Source: Acidimicrobiia bacterium
GTDB taxonomy: Bacteria; Actinomycetota; Acidimicrobiia; Acidimicrobiales; Aldehydirespiratoraceae
Direction of reading: 5' to 3'
NCBI GenBank assembly: GCA_022819505.1
Contig: JAJEHD010000013.1
Span: forward strand, 124,001-188,000
DNA length: 64,000 bases
Shown here: piece after piece, positions 26,157-35,743 of the stretch
Layout: every line of letters starts with the position of its first letter
Numbering within the stretch: the first letter of the stretch is position 1
Position numbers and translations under genes: made by a program
The notes under the pieces: model-generated
Database searches by the model: none
What the model saw: only the letters and a program-made list of their open reading frames with translations
What the model was told of the DNA's origin: nothing

Positions 26157-28045
26157 CGCCATCCGGGCGGCACACCGACGCATCTTCGCGGCATCCGAGC
26201 CGGTGGGGCTCCGGCGACCCGGTTCGCTCCATGACTGGCCGCCAACTGGTGGGCCGGGGCCGGGTCGTAGCCGTCCTGGTGATCCTGCTGCTCGCGCTGG
26301 GCGCCCTCGTCTACCGCATCGTCGACGTTCAGGCGACACCCGACCAGCGGATCCTCACCGACGTGGCCATCCCCATCGGCGAGATCACCGTGCCCGCCCC
26401 CCGCGGCACGGTGATCGACCGCAACGGCCGGACCATCGCCCTGTCGCTGCCGGCCGCCACCGTGGTAGCGAATCCGCGGGTGATCGAGAACCCCCATGGC
26501 GCGGCCTCCGCCCTGTCGGAGGTCCTGGGCATCGAGGCCTCCGAACTGCTCGACAAGCTGCAGGGCGAGGGCGCGTTCCGCTACATCGTGCGCCAGATCG
26601 ATCCAGAGGTCGGGGAGAAGGTCAACGACCTGAGAATCGACGGCATCAAGGTCATCTCAGAACCGCGGCGCGAGCATCCCAACGGCGACTGCTCAGCCCT
26701 GGCGGCCGTGGGGCGGGTGAACATCGACCACGTGGGGATGAGCGGCATCGAGGAGACCTACGACGAGCACCTGGCGGGAACTCCCGGACGGGTGGTGAAG
26801 GAGGTGGGGGTGGACGGGACGACCATCCCCGGCGGGCTGCAAGACGTGACCGAGCCGACCGTCGGGCAGGACATCGCCGTGACCCTGGACCGCAACGTCC
26901 AGTTCCAGGCCGAATCGATGCTGTTCGACGTCGTGGCCTCCGCAGGCGCATCGTCCGGGGTGGCGCTGGTCTCGCTTCCCGCCACCGGGGAGATAATCGC
27001 CATGGCCAACGTCGCCCGCGGATCCGACGGCATCGTCAACTGCACCCGCCAGAACCTGGCCGCTACCTGGACCTACGAGCCCGGCTCCGTCTTCAAGCCG
27101 GTGACCGCGGCGGCTGCCCTGTCGAGCGGGGCGGTACTCGAGCACGTGGAGATAGAAGTGCCTTCGTACCTCACCATCTGGGAGCATCGCTTCGAGGACA
27201 CCCCGACCCATCCGGACGTGGAATGGACTCCCACCGAGATCGTCACCCGGTCCTCGAACATCGGGACGATCAAGATGGCGCAGATGACCGGTGAGGAGCG
27301 GCTGTACCAGACCATCCGCGCCTTCGGCTTCGGTTCCCGCACCGCCCTCGACTTCAAGGGCGAGTCGAAGGGAATCGTGCCCCCGCTGAGCCGCTGGAAC
27401 GGCCTCAGCCTGCCCAATATGGCGATCGGCCAGGGGCTTGCGGTGACTCCCCTGCAGATGCTGCAGGTGTACAACACGATCGCCAACGACGGGGTGCGGG
27501 TGCCGTTGCGGCTCATCGGCGACGGCAGCGGTCCGCCCACCGCGGAGGGTCCGGCGCCGGTACGCATCCTCAGCTCGGACATGGCGTCGTCGCTGATGCG
27601 GATGCTGGAGTCGGTGGTGCTGTCGGGCACCGGCCAGCAGGCCGTCGTGGAGGGATTCTCGGTGGCCGGCAAGACCGGCACGGCGTGGCAACCCTGCGAC
27701 ATCGGCTACGAGTGCGTGAACGAGAGGAACGAGCTGATCGGCCGCCATCACACCGCGACCTTCGCCGGGATCGTCAGCAACGACGACGGGCCTGCCCTCG
27801 TCGTGCTGGTCGTGATCGACCGGCCGAAGGGAGACGTGATCTCGGGAGGCAGGCTGGCGGCGCCTGCCGTAAGCGACATCGCGGAGTACTCGCTGCGCCA
27901 GTTGCGAATCCCGGCTGTCTTCGATGCCGGGCTCGGAGACCGGCGGCGCGCCGAACCCGCGACGGTGCCGACGACGACGACCGAGGCCCCGCCGGATTCG
28001 AGCGTCACCGCCGGAGCGGCCGGCGCCGGAGAGACCCGAACATGA
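26153..28045 (+). CDS. ftsI: Division-specific transpeptidase FtsI (PBP3)
   Basis: Class B penicillin-binding protein, 630 residues. One membrane anchor (VAVLVILLLALGALVYRIV) near residues 37-56, a dimerisation domain with PAPRGTVIDRNGR, and a transpeptidase domain with SxxK in PGSVFKPV (near 311), SxN in RSSNIGT (near 367) and KTG in VAGKTGTAW (near 506). It cross-links septal peptidoglycan with FtsW. The GTG start overlaps ftsL; the first 35 residues are polar. The C-terminal tail is Thr-rich (TVPTTTTEAPPDSS). Confidence 0.94.
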   Translation: MTPSGRHTDASSRHPSRWGSGDPVRSMTGRQLVGRGRVVAVLVILLLALGALVYRIVDVQATPDQRILTDVAIPIGEITVPAPRGTVIDRNGRTIALSLPAATVVANPRVIENPHGAASALSEVLGIEASELLDKLQGEGAFRYIVRQIDPEVGEKVNDLRIDGIKVISEPRREHPNGDCSALAAVGRVNIDHVGMSGIEETYDEHLAGTPGRVVKEVGVDGTTIPGGLQDVTEPTVGQDIAVTLDRNVQFQAESMLFDVVASAGASSGVALVSLPATGEIIAMANVARGSDGIVNCTRQNLAATWTYEPGSVFKPVTAAAALSSGAVLEHVEIEVPSYLTIWEHRFEDTPTHPDVEWTPTEIVTRSSNIGTIKMAQMTGEERLYQTIRAFGFGSRTALDFKGESKGIVPPLSRWNGLSLPNMAIGQGLAVTPLQMLQVYNTIANDGVRVPLRLIGDGSGPPTAEGPAPVRILSSDMASSLMRMLESVVLSGTGQQAVVEGFSVAGKTGTAWQPCDIGYECVNERNELIGRHHTATFAGIVSNDDGPALVVLVVIDRPKGDVISGGRLAAPAVSDIAEYSLRQLRIPAVFDAGLGDRRRAEPATVPTTTTEAPPDSSVTAGAAGAGETRT

Positions 28046-29496
28046 TCGGCTTGATCGAGCTGTCCCGAGTGCTGGGTACCGACGTGGTCTGGCCCCGAGG
28101 CCCGAGCCGGCAGGATCCGTCAACGGCGGGTTCGATCGCAGTGCACGACGTCGAGCACGACAGCCGCCGGGTGAGGCCCGGCTCGCTGTTCGCGTGCGTT
28201 CCCGGGGAGGCTCACGACGGCCATCTCTTCGCAGGCGATGCCGTGGATGCCGGCGCGGTCGGGCTGCTCGCGGAGCGCCCGACGCCCGCGGACGTGCCCT
28301 GCCTGGTCGTCGAGTCGGTGCGGGCCGCACTGGGACCCGCCGCGGCCGCAGTGCACGGACACCCCAGCCGGCACCTCGACGTTGCCGGCGTCACCGGCAC
28401 CAACGGCAAGACCACGACCGTTCACCTCCTCGCGGGGCTGCTACGAGCGACCGGCGCGGGCGCGGCCGAGATCGGCACACTGACCGGCACGCTCACCACG
28501 CCGGAGGCAACCGACCTGCAGCGTCTGCTCGCATCAGCGCTGCGACGGGGAGAGAGCGCGGCGGCCGTTGAGATCTCCTCGCACGGGCTGGTGCAGCACC
28601 GGGTGGACGGATGCCGTTTCCGGGTAGCCGCGTTCACCAACCTCGGACACGACCATCTCGACTATCACGGTTCGATGGAGGACTACTTCGCGGCCAAGGC
28701 CCGGCTCTTCACAGGCGAACTCGCCGATCGAGCGGTGGTGGACACGACCACCGGATGGGGACAGCGCCTCGCAGGGATGGCCGCCTCGGAGATGCCCGTC
28801 ACCGAGGTGGACCAGCGCCAGATCGAGGTCATCGAGGCCGACACCCGATCGAGCACGTTCTGCTGGCGGGGGCAGCAGGTGACGCTGGGGTTGGCCGGAG
28901 CCTTCAACCGGGCCAATGCCGTCCTGGCCGCGGAGGTGGCCACCGCGCTCGGCGCGGAACCGGCGGCCGTCGCCGCCGGCCTGGCCGCGGCAACGCCGGT
29001 GCCCGGCCGCTTCGAGTCCGTCCAGGCCGGACAGGACTTCGCGGTCATCGTCGACTACGCCCACACCCCGGACGCGCTGGCGGCCGCTCTGCGGGTCGCT
29101 CGAAGCCTCACCGGCGGCAAGCTCACAGTCGTGTTCGGCGCGGGCGGCGAGCGGGACCGCGGCAAACGCCCGGAGATGGGCGCCGCCGCGGACAGACTGG
29201 CGGACCGCGTGATAGTCACGAGCGACAATCCCCGCTCGGAGGACCCCGAGCAGATCATCTCCGAGATCGTCGAGGGGATGAGCCGCGCCCCCGAACGGTG
29301 CGACCCCGATCGGCGTCTGGCTCTCCGGCACGCATTGTCGGTGGCCGCCGCCGGCGACACGGTGCTGGTCGCCGGCAAGGGGCACGAGACCAGCCAGACA
29401 ATCGGCAGCAAGCGGCTGCCCTTCGACGACCGGGCCGTGGTCAGCGAGGAGATCGAGCGTCTGGCGTCCGGCGGCCGGATCGGGACTGAGCGGTGA
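28042..29496 (+). CDS. murE: UDP-MurNAc-tripeptide synthetase (meso-DAP adding)
   Basis: Mur ligase, 484 residues, adding the third amino acid to UDP-MurNAc-dipeptide. The ATP loop VTGTNGKTTTVHLL is near residue 118, and the FTNLGHDHLDYHGSMEDY block follows. The substrate motif SDNPRSEDP near residue 394 contains DNPR, the signature for meso-diaminopimelate rather than lysine. Overlaps ftsI (ATGA) and mraY (GTGA). Directly followed by mraY: the murF gene that normally sits here is absent, and MurE's length rules out a fusion. Confidence 0.95.
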   Translation: MIGLIELSRVLGTDVVWPRGPSRQDPSTAGSIAVHDVEHDSRRVRPGSLFACVPGEAHDGHLFAGDAVDAGAVGLLAERPTPADVPCLVVESVRAALGPAAAAVHGHPSRHLDVAGVTGTNGKTTTVHLLAGLLRATGAGAAEIGTLTGTLTTPEATDLQRLLASALRRGESAAAVEISSHGLVQHRVDGCRFRVAAFTNLGHDHLDYHGSMEDYFAAKARLFTGELADRAVVDTTTGWGQRLAGMAASEMPVTEVDQRQIEVIEADTRSSTFCWRGQQVTLGLAGAFNRANAVLAAEVATALGAEPAAVAAGLAAATPVPGRFESVQAGQDFAVIVDYAHTPDALAAALRVARSLTGGKLTVVFGAGGERDRGKRPEMGAAADRLADRVIVTSDNPRSEDPEQIISEIVEGMSRAPERCDPDRRLALRHALSVAAAGDTVLVAGKGHETSQTIGSKRLPFDDRAVVSEEIERLASGGRIGTER

Positions 29497-30545
29497 TACG
29501 CCTGCTGCTGGCGGGCAGCATCGCCATGTTCGTGTCCCTGCTGGGATGCTGGATGCTCATCCGGGTGCTGGTGCGCTACGGCATCGGCCAGCCCATCCGC
29601 GACGACGGGCCGCAAGAGCACCGGGTGAAGTCGGGCACTCCCACGATGGGTGGCATCGCGGTGGTGGTCGCCGCCACCGCCGGATACGTAATCAGCGACG
29701 TGTTCGGTGGCATCTACACGCGGTCGGGCATCATCGTGATGCTCACCATCATCGCCGCCTCCCTGGTGGGCCTGCTCGACGACTGGATCAAGGTTGTGGC
29801 GGCCCGCAACCTCGGCCTGAACAAGCGGACGAAGATCATCGGCCTGCTGGCCGTCGGCGTGGGGTTCGCCTGGGCGATGACCCAGTTCACGTCGGTCCAC
29901 ACCACGGTCTCGTTCACCCGCTTCGACTATCCCGGCCTGGAGTTGGGACGGATCGGCTGGTCGATCTGGGCCATCCTGCTCATCATCGCCACCACCAATG
30001 CGGTGAACCTGACCGACGGGCTCGACGGCCTGGCCGCCGGCGCCAGCGGCGTCGGCTACGGCGCCTTCATGTTCATCGGCTTCTGGCAGTTCGACCACTA
30101 CGACTCCTACCAGGTGGCCCACGCGCTCGACCTGGCCATCGTGAGCGCAGCGATGGTGGGGGCGATCATCGGTTTCCTGTGGTGGAACGCCGCCCCCGCT
30201 CGCATCTTCATGGGCGACACCGGCTCGCTGGCGCTCGGCAGCGGCCTGGCCGCCCTGGCCCTGGCCACCAGCACTCAGTTCCTGCTGCCCATCATCGGCG
30301 GCCTGTTCGTGATCGAGACATTGTCGGTGATCATCCAGGTCGTCTCGTTCCGGGGCTTCGGCCGCCGGGTCTTCCGCATGGCGCCCCTCCACCACCACTT
30401 CGAGTTGCGGGGCTGGCCGGAGACCACGGTCATCATCCGCTTGTGGATCCTGTCGGGACTGTGCACCGGGCTCGGGCTGGGACTGTTCTACGGGGATGCC
30501 GTCAGCACTGGCATCGTCGACTCGATCTCGAGGCTCACACCGTGA
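29493..30545 (+). CDS. mraY: Phospho-MurNAc-pentapeptide transferase
   Basis: Integral membrane enzyme making lipid I from UDP-MurNAc-pentapeptide and undecaprenyl phosphate. 350 residues with about ten membrane spans. Signatures: HRVKSGTPTMGGIAVV, the aspartate block NAVNLTDGLDGLAAG, FMGDTGSLALG, and the C-terminal APLHHHFELRGWPE. The GTG start overlaps murE, and the stop overlaps murD, so the three are translationally coupled. Confidence 0.96.
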   Translation: MIRLLLAGSIAMFVSLLGCWMLIRVLVRYGIGQPIRDDGPQEHRVKSGTPTMGGIAVVVAATAGYVISDVFGGIYTRSGIIVMLTIIAASLVGLLDDWIKVVAARNLGLNKRTKIIGLLAVGVGFAWAMTQFTSVHTTVSFTRFDYPGLELGRIGWSIWAILLIIATTNAVNLTDGLDGLAAGASGVGYGAFMFIGFWQFDHYDSYQVAHALDLAIVSAAMVGAIIGFLWWNAAPARIFMGDTGSLALGSGLAALALATSTQFLLPIIGGLFVIETLSVIIQVVSFRGFGRRVFRMAPLHHHFELRGWPETTVIIRLWILSGLCTGLGLGLFYGDAVSTGIVDSISRLTP

Positions 30546-31939
30546 GCGGCACGAGCACCGGCGCGACGGCCGAGGCGATGGCCGAGGCGATGGCCGAGGT
30601 GCCGCCGTCGCTGCTGCTCGCCGGGTTCGGGGCCACCAACCGGGCGGTGGCCCGGGCGCTGCTGTCGCGGGACCACACGGTGACCGCCTTCGACGACGGA
30701 CCGGACGCGGCCACGATCGCGGCGGCCGAGGCCCTGGGCCTGGAGCTGCAGATCGCACCCGACGACCGCCGGCTCCGTCAGCTGGTCCGGGCCGCGGACG
30801 CCATGATCCCCACGCCGGGGCTGCCCGAGCATCACCGGGCCCTGGCCGCAGCTCGGGACAGCGGCGTGCCGACCGCCAGCGAGTTCGATCTGGCCCGGAT
30901 CTGGGACTCCCGGCCGATCGCGGCCGTGACCGGGACCAGCGGCAAGACCACCGTCACCGAGATGGCGGTGGCCGCGCTGCGGTGCTCGGGGCTGGAGGCA
31001 GTCGCAGCGGGCAACAACGACCTTCCCCTCGTCGCCGCCATCGAGCAGGCCGGCGCCGAGGTGTTCGTGGTCGAGGCTTCCTCGTTCCGCCTGGCTCACA
31101 GCCTCCGCTTCGAACCCCGCGCCGCCTGCTGGCTCAACTTCGCTCCCGACCATCTCGACATCCACCGCGACCTGGTCTCCTACGAGAGGTCCAAGGCCCG
31201 GCTGTGGCGATGGCTGCCCCCGGGAGCGACCGCGGTGGCCAACCGGCTCGACTCGACCGTCATGGCCCACCTGCCGGAGGACCGCGCCGCCTGGACGTTC
31301 GCGCAGCAGGGTCCGGCCGACTGGTCGTGCCGGGCCGGCACGCTGACGGGGCCCTCGGGGCCGGTGCTGGGTGTAAGGGAACTGCGCCGGGCCATGCCCC
31401 ACGACCTCGCCAACGCCCTGGCCGCGGCGGCCACCGCCGCCGCGGTCGGCGCGACCACCGAGGGACTGGGCCAAGCCCTCCGATCGTTCGAGCCGGGCTC
31501 CCACCGCGTCGAGCTGGTGGCCTCCATAGGCGGCGTGTCGTTCTACGACGACTCCAAGGCGACGACACCCCATGCCACCGTCGCAGCTCTGAGGGGGTTC
31601 GAAGCGGCCGTACTGATCGCGGGCGGGCGCAACAAGGGCCTCGACCTGCGCGGGCTGCTAGACGCCGTCGACTGCGTGAGCAGCGTCGTCGCCTTCGGCG
31701 AGGCCGCCGATGAGGTGGCCGAGGTCTTCGCCGCTGATCGGCCGGTGCGGGTCGCGGCCGACATGGGCGAGGCCGTGGAGCTGGCCGCCTCGGCCGCCGA
31801 GCCGGGCTCGGCGGTGCTGCTCTCACCCGCCTGCGCCTCCTTCGACCTCTACCCGAGCTACGCGGCCCGCGGCGAGGACTTCGCCCGTCTGGTCAAGGAC
31901 CTTGCCGACCGATCCCGATGCGGGACGGTGCCGTCGTGA
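30542..31939 (+). CDS. murD: UDP-MurNAc-L-alanine:D-glutamate ligase
   Basis: 465 residues. N-terminal Rossmann domain (LLLAGFGATNRAVARALL), ATP loop AVTGTSGKTTVTEM near residue 130, LNFAPDHLDIHRDLVSY in the central domain, and YDDSKATTPHATVAAL in the C-terminal domain. It adds D-glutamate to UDP-MurNAc-Ala. The first 20 residues contain a small tandem repeat (AEAMAEAMAE) encoded by a 12-base duplication; this leader is outside the family fold and a later start is possible. Confidence 0.94.
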   Translation: MSGTSTGATAEAMAEAMAEVPPSLLLAGFGATNRAVARALLSRDHTVTAFDDGPDAATIAAAEALGLELQIAPDDRRLRQLVRAADAMIPTPGLPEHHRALAAARDSGVPTASEFDLARIWDSRPIAAVTGTSGKTTVTEMAVAALRCSGLEAVAAGNNDLPLVAAIEQAGAEVFVVEASSFRLAHSLRFEPRAACWLNFAPDHLDIHRDLVSYERSKARLWRWLPPGATAVANRLDSTVMAHLPEDRAAWTFAQQGPADWSCRAGTLTGPSGPVLGVRELRRAMPHDLANALAAAATAAAVGATTEGLGQALRSFEPGSHRVELVASIGGVSFYDDSKATTPHATVAALRGFEAAVLIAGGRNKGLDLRGLLDAVDCVSSVVAFGEAADEVAEVFAADRPVRVAADMGEAVELAASAAEPGSAVLLSPACASFDLYPSYAARGEDFARLVKDLADRSRCGTVPS

Positions 31940-33138
31940 GCGCAACCGGACACGCCCGAACGCGCCAGGTGGCACTGCAGGATGCTCGCCGCAGTCACCC
32001 GACGGCGAGACTGGCCCCGGACGGTCGCGGCCCGCGTCCCCCGATGGGGCGCCGGACCGGGCCGTTCCTGGTGCTGATCGTGGCCCTGGCCGCGCTGGTG
32101 CTGCTCGGCCTGGTCATGGCCCTGTCGGCCACCGCGGCTCCCAGCCTGTCGGGCACCGATTCGGCGTGGTCCCTGTTCCGGAGCCAGGCCATGTGGCTCG
32201 GCGTCGGCACGGTAGGGGTGCTGGTGCTGCTGCGGCTGGACTACCACCGGTGGCGGCGGCCCGCCGCGCTGGGCATGGGCGCCTGCCTGCTGCTGCTTGC
32301 CCTGACCGCGCTGCCCAGCGTGGGCCTCAGCGCCAACGGGGCCCGCCGCTGGCTCGGGACGGGCTCGATCGTCTTCCAGCCGTCGGAGCTGACCAAGCTC
32401 GCCTTCATCGTCTTCGTAGCCGAGTTGCTGTCCCGGCCCGATCGTCACATGGAGGACAGCCGCTCCACCCTGCAGCCGGTACTGATCATGACCGGAGTCG
32501 TGAGCGCACTGCTGATGATGCAGCCCCACCTGGGCGCCTGCCTCCTGATCGCAGGCGTGGCCGCCACCATGCTGTACTTCGCGGGCGCGCGGCTTTCCCA
32601 CCTGGCGCTGGCCGGCACTGTCGGTGCCTCATTGACCGCGCTCCTGGTCGCGTACTCCCCGTGGCGCCGCGAACGCGTGCTGGGCTTCCTCGACCCCTGG
32701 GAGGATCCTCTCGGCAACGGCTACCAGACGCTCCGGTCGCTGCATGCCATGGCCGCCGGCGGGATTGACGGGCTGGGGCTCGGCTCGGGCCGGGCCAAGT
32801 GGGGATTCCTGCCGTACGCCCACACCGACTTCATCTTCGCGGTGATAGGCGAGGAGCTCGGCCTGGTGGGCTCGCTGTTCGTCGTCACGCTGTTCGTGGT
32901 GATCGCCGCGACCGGCCTCACCGTGGCGCTGCGGGCCCCGGATCGCTTCGGGATGCTCCTCGCAGTGGGCATCACGTCCTGGATCATCCTTCAGGCCGCG
33001 CTGAACATCGGCGCGGCGGTGGCGGTCTTCCCGGTCGTGGGGATTACCCTGCCGCTGCTCTCGTTCGGCGGGACTTCCCTGGTGACGACCATGGCCGCCA
33101 TGGGGGTCCTGCTGAACGTGGCGAGGCAGATCCGATGA
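31936..33138 (+). CDS. ftsW: Peptidoglycan polymerase FtsW (SEDS family)
   Basis: 400 residues with about ten membrane spans after a basic N-terminal tail of some 40 residues. SEDS motifs: NGARRWLGTGSIVFQPSELT, LMMQPHLGACLLI, LGLGSGRAKWGFLPYAHTDF, EELGLVGS and the C-terminal GITLPLLSFGGTSLV. It polymerises septal glycan with FtsI. FtsW rather than RodA is inferred from position in dcw. GTG start overlaps murD; ATGA overlap with murG. Confidence 0.94.
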   Translation: MSATGHARTRQVALQDARRSHPTARLAPDGRGPRPPMGRRTGPFLVLIVALAALVLLGLVMALSATAAPSLSGTDSAWSLFRSQAMWLGVGTVGVLVLLRLDYHRWRRPAALGMGACLLLLALTALPSVGLSANGARRWLGTGSIVFQPSELTKLAFIVFVAELLSRPDRHMEDSRSTLQPVLIMTGVVSALLMMQPHLGACLLIAGVAATMLYFAGARLSHLALAGTVGASLTALLVAYSPWRRERVLGFLDPWEDPLGNGYQTLRSLHAMAAGGIDGLGLGSGRAKWGFLPYAHTDFIFAVIGEELGLVGSLFVVTLFVVIAATGLTVALRAPDRFGMLLAVGITSWIILQAALNIGAAVAVFPVVGITLPLLSFGGTSLVTTMAAMGVLLNVARQIR

Positions 33139-34334
33139 GCGCGCCCGCGCCGCGCCGGCAGGGCCGGTCGGGCGAGCGCCCCGGCTCGTGCTGGGCGGTC
33201 ATCGCAGGCGGCGGCACCGCCGGACATGTGCTGCCGGGAATCAGCATCGCCCAGCAGATCGTCGACCGGGGCGCCCGCCGCGAGGCCGTGCACTTCGTCG
33301 GCAGCTCCCGCGGCGTCGAGACCCGCCTGGTGCCCGAAGCCGGGTTCGGGCTGACGGCACTGCCCGGTCGGGGCCTGCAACGGCGGCTGGCCCTCTCCAA
33401 TCTGGCCGCCGCGACCGGGCTGGTACGAGCCTTCGCTCAGGCCCTGGTAGTCCTGCGGCACCGCCGGCCCGCGGTCGTGCTGGGCCTGGGGGGCTATGCG
33501 TCGGCGGCCTGCGGAGCGGCCGCGGCGCTGCTGCGGGTGCCTCTGGTGATCACTGAGCAGAACGCGGTACCCGGCCTGGCGAACCGGCTGCTGAGCCGGT
33601 TCGCGGCCGGTGCGGCCACCGCATTCGAGGCCAGTGACCTCCGCCGTGCCACCTGGACCGGCAACCCGGTCAGGGCCGCGGTGCTGGCCGCCGACCGCAC
33701 ATCGGGCAAGGGAGCGGCCCGGGCCGCTCTGGGGATCGACCCCGAGCGCCGCCTCGTGGCCGTCTTCGGGGGCTCGCTCGGATCCCGCCGCATCAACGAG
33801 GCAGTCGTCGGCGCAACTGAGCTATGGCGGGCCCGCGGCGATCTTCACATCCGCCACATCGCAGGGCGGCGCGACTACGACGCGCTCGCCGGTCGGGCCG
33901 CCTCCGCCCAACCGAGCACACTGGGCTACGACCTGATCGACTACGAGGAGGACATGGCGACGGTGTACGCAGCAGCCGACCTCGTCGTGAGCCGCTCCGG
34001 CGCCACCACCGTCGCCGAGTTGGCGGCCGCGGGCGTGCCGGCGGTGCTTGTCCCGCTGCCGGGAGCGCCTGGCGACCATCAGACGGCCAACGCCCGCCAA
34101 CTCGTCGAGGCGGGTGGGGCGGTGCTCGTGAACGACGCCGAACTCGACGGAGCCCGACTCGCAGCCGAGGTGGACGCGCTGCTGGACGATCCCGACCGTC
34201 TCAAAGCCATGGAGGGGTCGGCCGCGGCGCTGGCTCGGCCGGACGCGGCCAGCGCCGTAGTGGACCTCATCGAGCAGTGCGCGCTCCGCCCGCCGCCAAT
34301 CCGCTCGGCCTCCGGGCAGGAGGCCGACTCGTGA
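33135..34334 (+). CDS. murG: UDP-GlcNAc:lipid I N-acetylglucosaminyltransferase
   Basis: GT28 glycosyltransferase, 399 residues, forming lipid II on the inner membrane face. AGGGTAGHVLPGISIA near the N-terminus, GLGGYASAACGAAAALL, TEQNAVPGLANRLLSR, the donor-site VFGGSLGSRRINEAV, and RSGATTVAELAAAGVPAVLVPLP. About 20 extra residues precede the glycine-rich loop. Coupled to ftsW and murC by 4-base overlaps. Confidence 0.96.
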   Translation: MSAPAPRRQGRSGERPGSCWAVIAGGGTAGHVLPGISIAQQIVDRGARREAVHFVGSSRGVETRLVPEAGFGLTALPGRGLQRRLALSNLAAATGLVRAFAQALVVLRHRRPAVVLGLGGYASAACGAAAALLRVPLVITEQNAVPGLANRLLSRFAAGAATAFEASDLRRATWTGNPVRAAVLAADRTSGKGAARAALGIDPERRLVAVFGGSLGSRRINEAVVGATELWRARGDLHIRHIAGRRDYDALAGRAASAQPSTLGYDLIDYEEDMATVYAAADLVVSRSGATTVAELAAAGVPAVLVPLPGAPGDHQTANARQLVEAGGAVLVNDAELDGARLAAEVDALLDDPDRLKAMEGSAAALARPDAASAVVDLIEQCALRPPPIRSASGQEADS

Positions 34335-35743
34335 GCGCCGTCGACCTCTCCACCCCCAGGGCCGTCCACGTGGTGGGCGCGGGCGGGGCCGGAATGGGCG
34401 CCATCGCCTCGGTGCTGCGATCGATGGGACACCGGGTGTCGGGGTCGGACCTGCGCGACGGTCCCGTGGTGGCCCGGCTGCGGGCAGAGGGAGTGCCGGT
34501 CGCGATCGGCCACGACCCCGCCAACCTCGGCGACGCCACCCTGGTGGCCATCTCCTCGGCCATCCCCCCCAGCAATCCCGAGGTTCGGGCGGCCGAGGCC
34601 CGGGGCGTTCCCATCGTGCGGCGCAGCGACATCCTTCCCGCCATCGCGTCACACCGCAGGACGATCGCGGTGGCGGGCACCCACGGCAAGACGACCACGA
34701 GCTCGATGCTGGCGCTGGTGCTGCGGGAGGCGGGCCTCGACCCCTCGTTCATCATCGGCGGGGACGTCAACGAGATCGGCACCGGAGCGATGTGGGACTC
34801 CGGCGAGTGGTTCGTGCTGGAGGCCGACGAGAGCGACCGGACCTTTCTGGCCATTGACGCCGAGGTGGCGGTGGTGACCAGCGTCGAACCCGATCACCTC
34901 GAGACCTACGACGGCGCGCCGTCAGCTCTCGTCGATGCCTTCGGCGAGTTCCTGGCCGCGGCCCGCCACCGGGTCGTGTGCGCCGACGACCCGGTCGCCG
35001 CCCGGGTCGGCGCAGCCACCGGAGCGACGACCTACGGCACCAGCAGGGACGCCGACTTCCGCATGAGCGACGTGTCGCTGCGAATGCCGGAGTCGGCCTT
35101 CGACCTGCACGACGGGCAGACCCGGCTGGGGCGCATCACCCTGCCGACGCCGGGCCTGCACAACGCGCGCAACGCGGCTGCGGCGGTGGTGACCGCGGTC
35201 GTGGCGGGCGCCTCCTTCGAGGATGCGGCCCGCGCCCTGGCCCGCTTCGGCGGCGTGGCCAGGCGCTTCGAGTTCCGCGGCGACTCCGGCGGCGTGACGT
35301 TCGTCGACGACTACGCCCACCTCCCCAGCGAGGTGGCGGCGGCCCTCGACGCGGCCCGCACCGGCCGGTGGCGCCGGGTGGTGTGCGTCTTCCAGCCGCA
35401 CCGCTACAGCCGGGTGTCGTCCATCGGCGCCGACTTTGCGCACTCCTTCACCGGTGCCGACCACCTGGTTCTCACCGGGATCTACCCGTCGGGCGAGGCT
35501 CCCCGGCCCGGTGTGACCTCCAAGATCGTTCTCGACGCGGTGCTCGACGCCCATCCGTGGTCCTCGGTGACGTGGCTGCCCCGGCTCGACGAGGTCGCGG
35601 ACTGGCTGGTCGGCCGGCTGCGCCCCGGCGATCTATGCCTGACGCTCGGCGCCGGGGACCTGACCTCGGTGCCCGACGTGGTGATCGAGCGCCTCGAAGC
35701 CGCTGGCGTCACCGGCCACGAGCCCGCGGGGGCGGCGAGTTGA
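34331..35743 (+). CDS. murC: UDP-MurNAc:L-alanine ligase
   Basis: 470 residues. N-terminal HVVGAGGAGMGAIASVLR, ATP loop AVAGTHGKTTTSSML near residue 116, EADESDRTFL and VEPDHLETYDG in the central domain, and FVDDYAHLPSEVAA with FQPHRYSR in the C-terminal domain. It adds the first amino acid to UDP-MurNAc. Overlaps murG (GTGA) and murB (TTGA). Confidence 0.95.
   Translation: MSAVDLSTPRAVHVVGAGGAGMGAIASVLRSMGHRVSGSDLRDGPVVARLRAEGVPVAIGHDPANLGDATLVAISSAIPPSNPEVRAAEARGVPIVRRSDILPAIASHRRTIAVAGTHGKTTTSSMLALVLREAGLDPSFIIGGDVNEIGTGAMWDSGEWFVLEADESDRTFLAIDAEVAVVTSVEPDHLETYDGAPSALVDAFGEFLAAARHRVVCADDPVAARVGAATGATTYGTSRDADFRMSDVSLRMPESAFDLHDGQTRLGRITLPTPGLHNARNAAAAVVTAVVAGASFEDAARALARFGGVARRFEFRGDSGGVTFVDDYAHLPSEVAAALDAARTGRWRRVVCVFQPHRYSRVSSIGADFAHSFTGADHLVLTGIYPSGEAPRPGVTSKIVLDAVLDAHPWSSVTWLPRLDEVADWLVGRLRPGDLCLTLGAGDLTSVPDVVIERLEAAGVTGHEPAGAAS

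Noticed and set aside
26693..28330. 545-codon minus-strand frame opposite ftsI and murE
   Set aside because: Arg/Pro/His-rich translation with no motif; both genes on the plus strand carry all catalytic residues.
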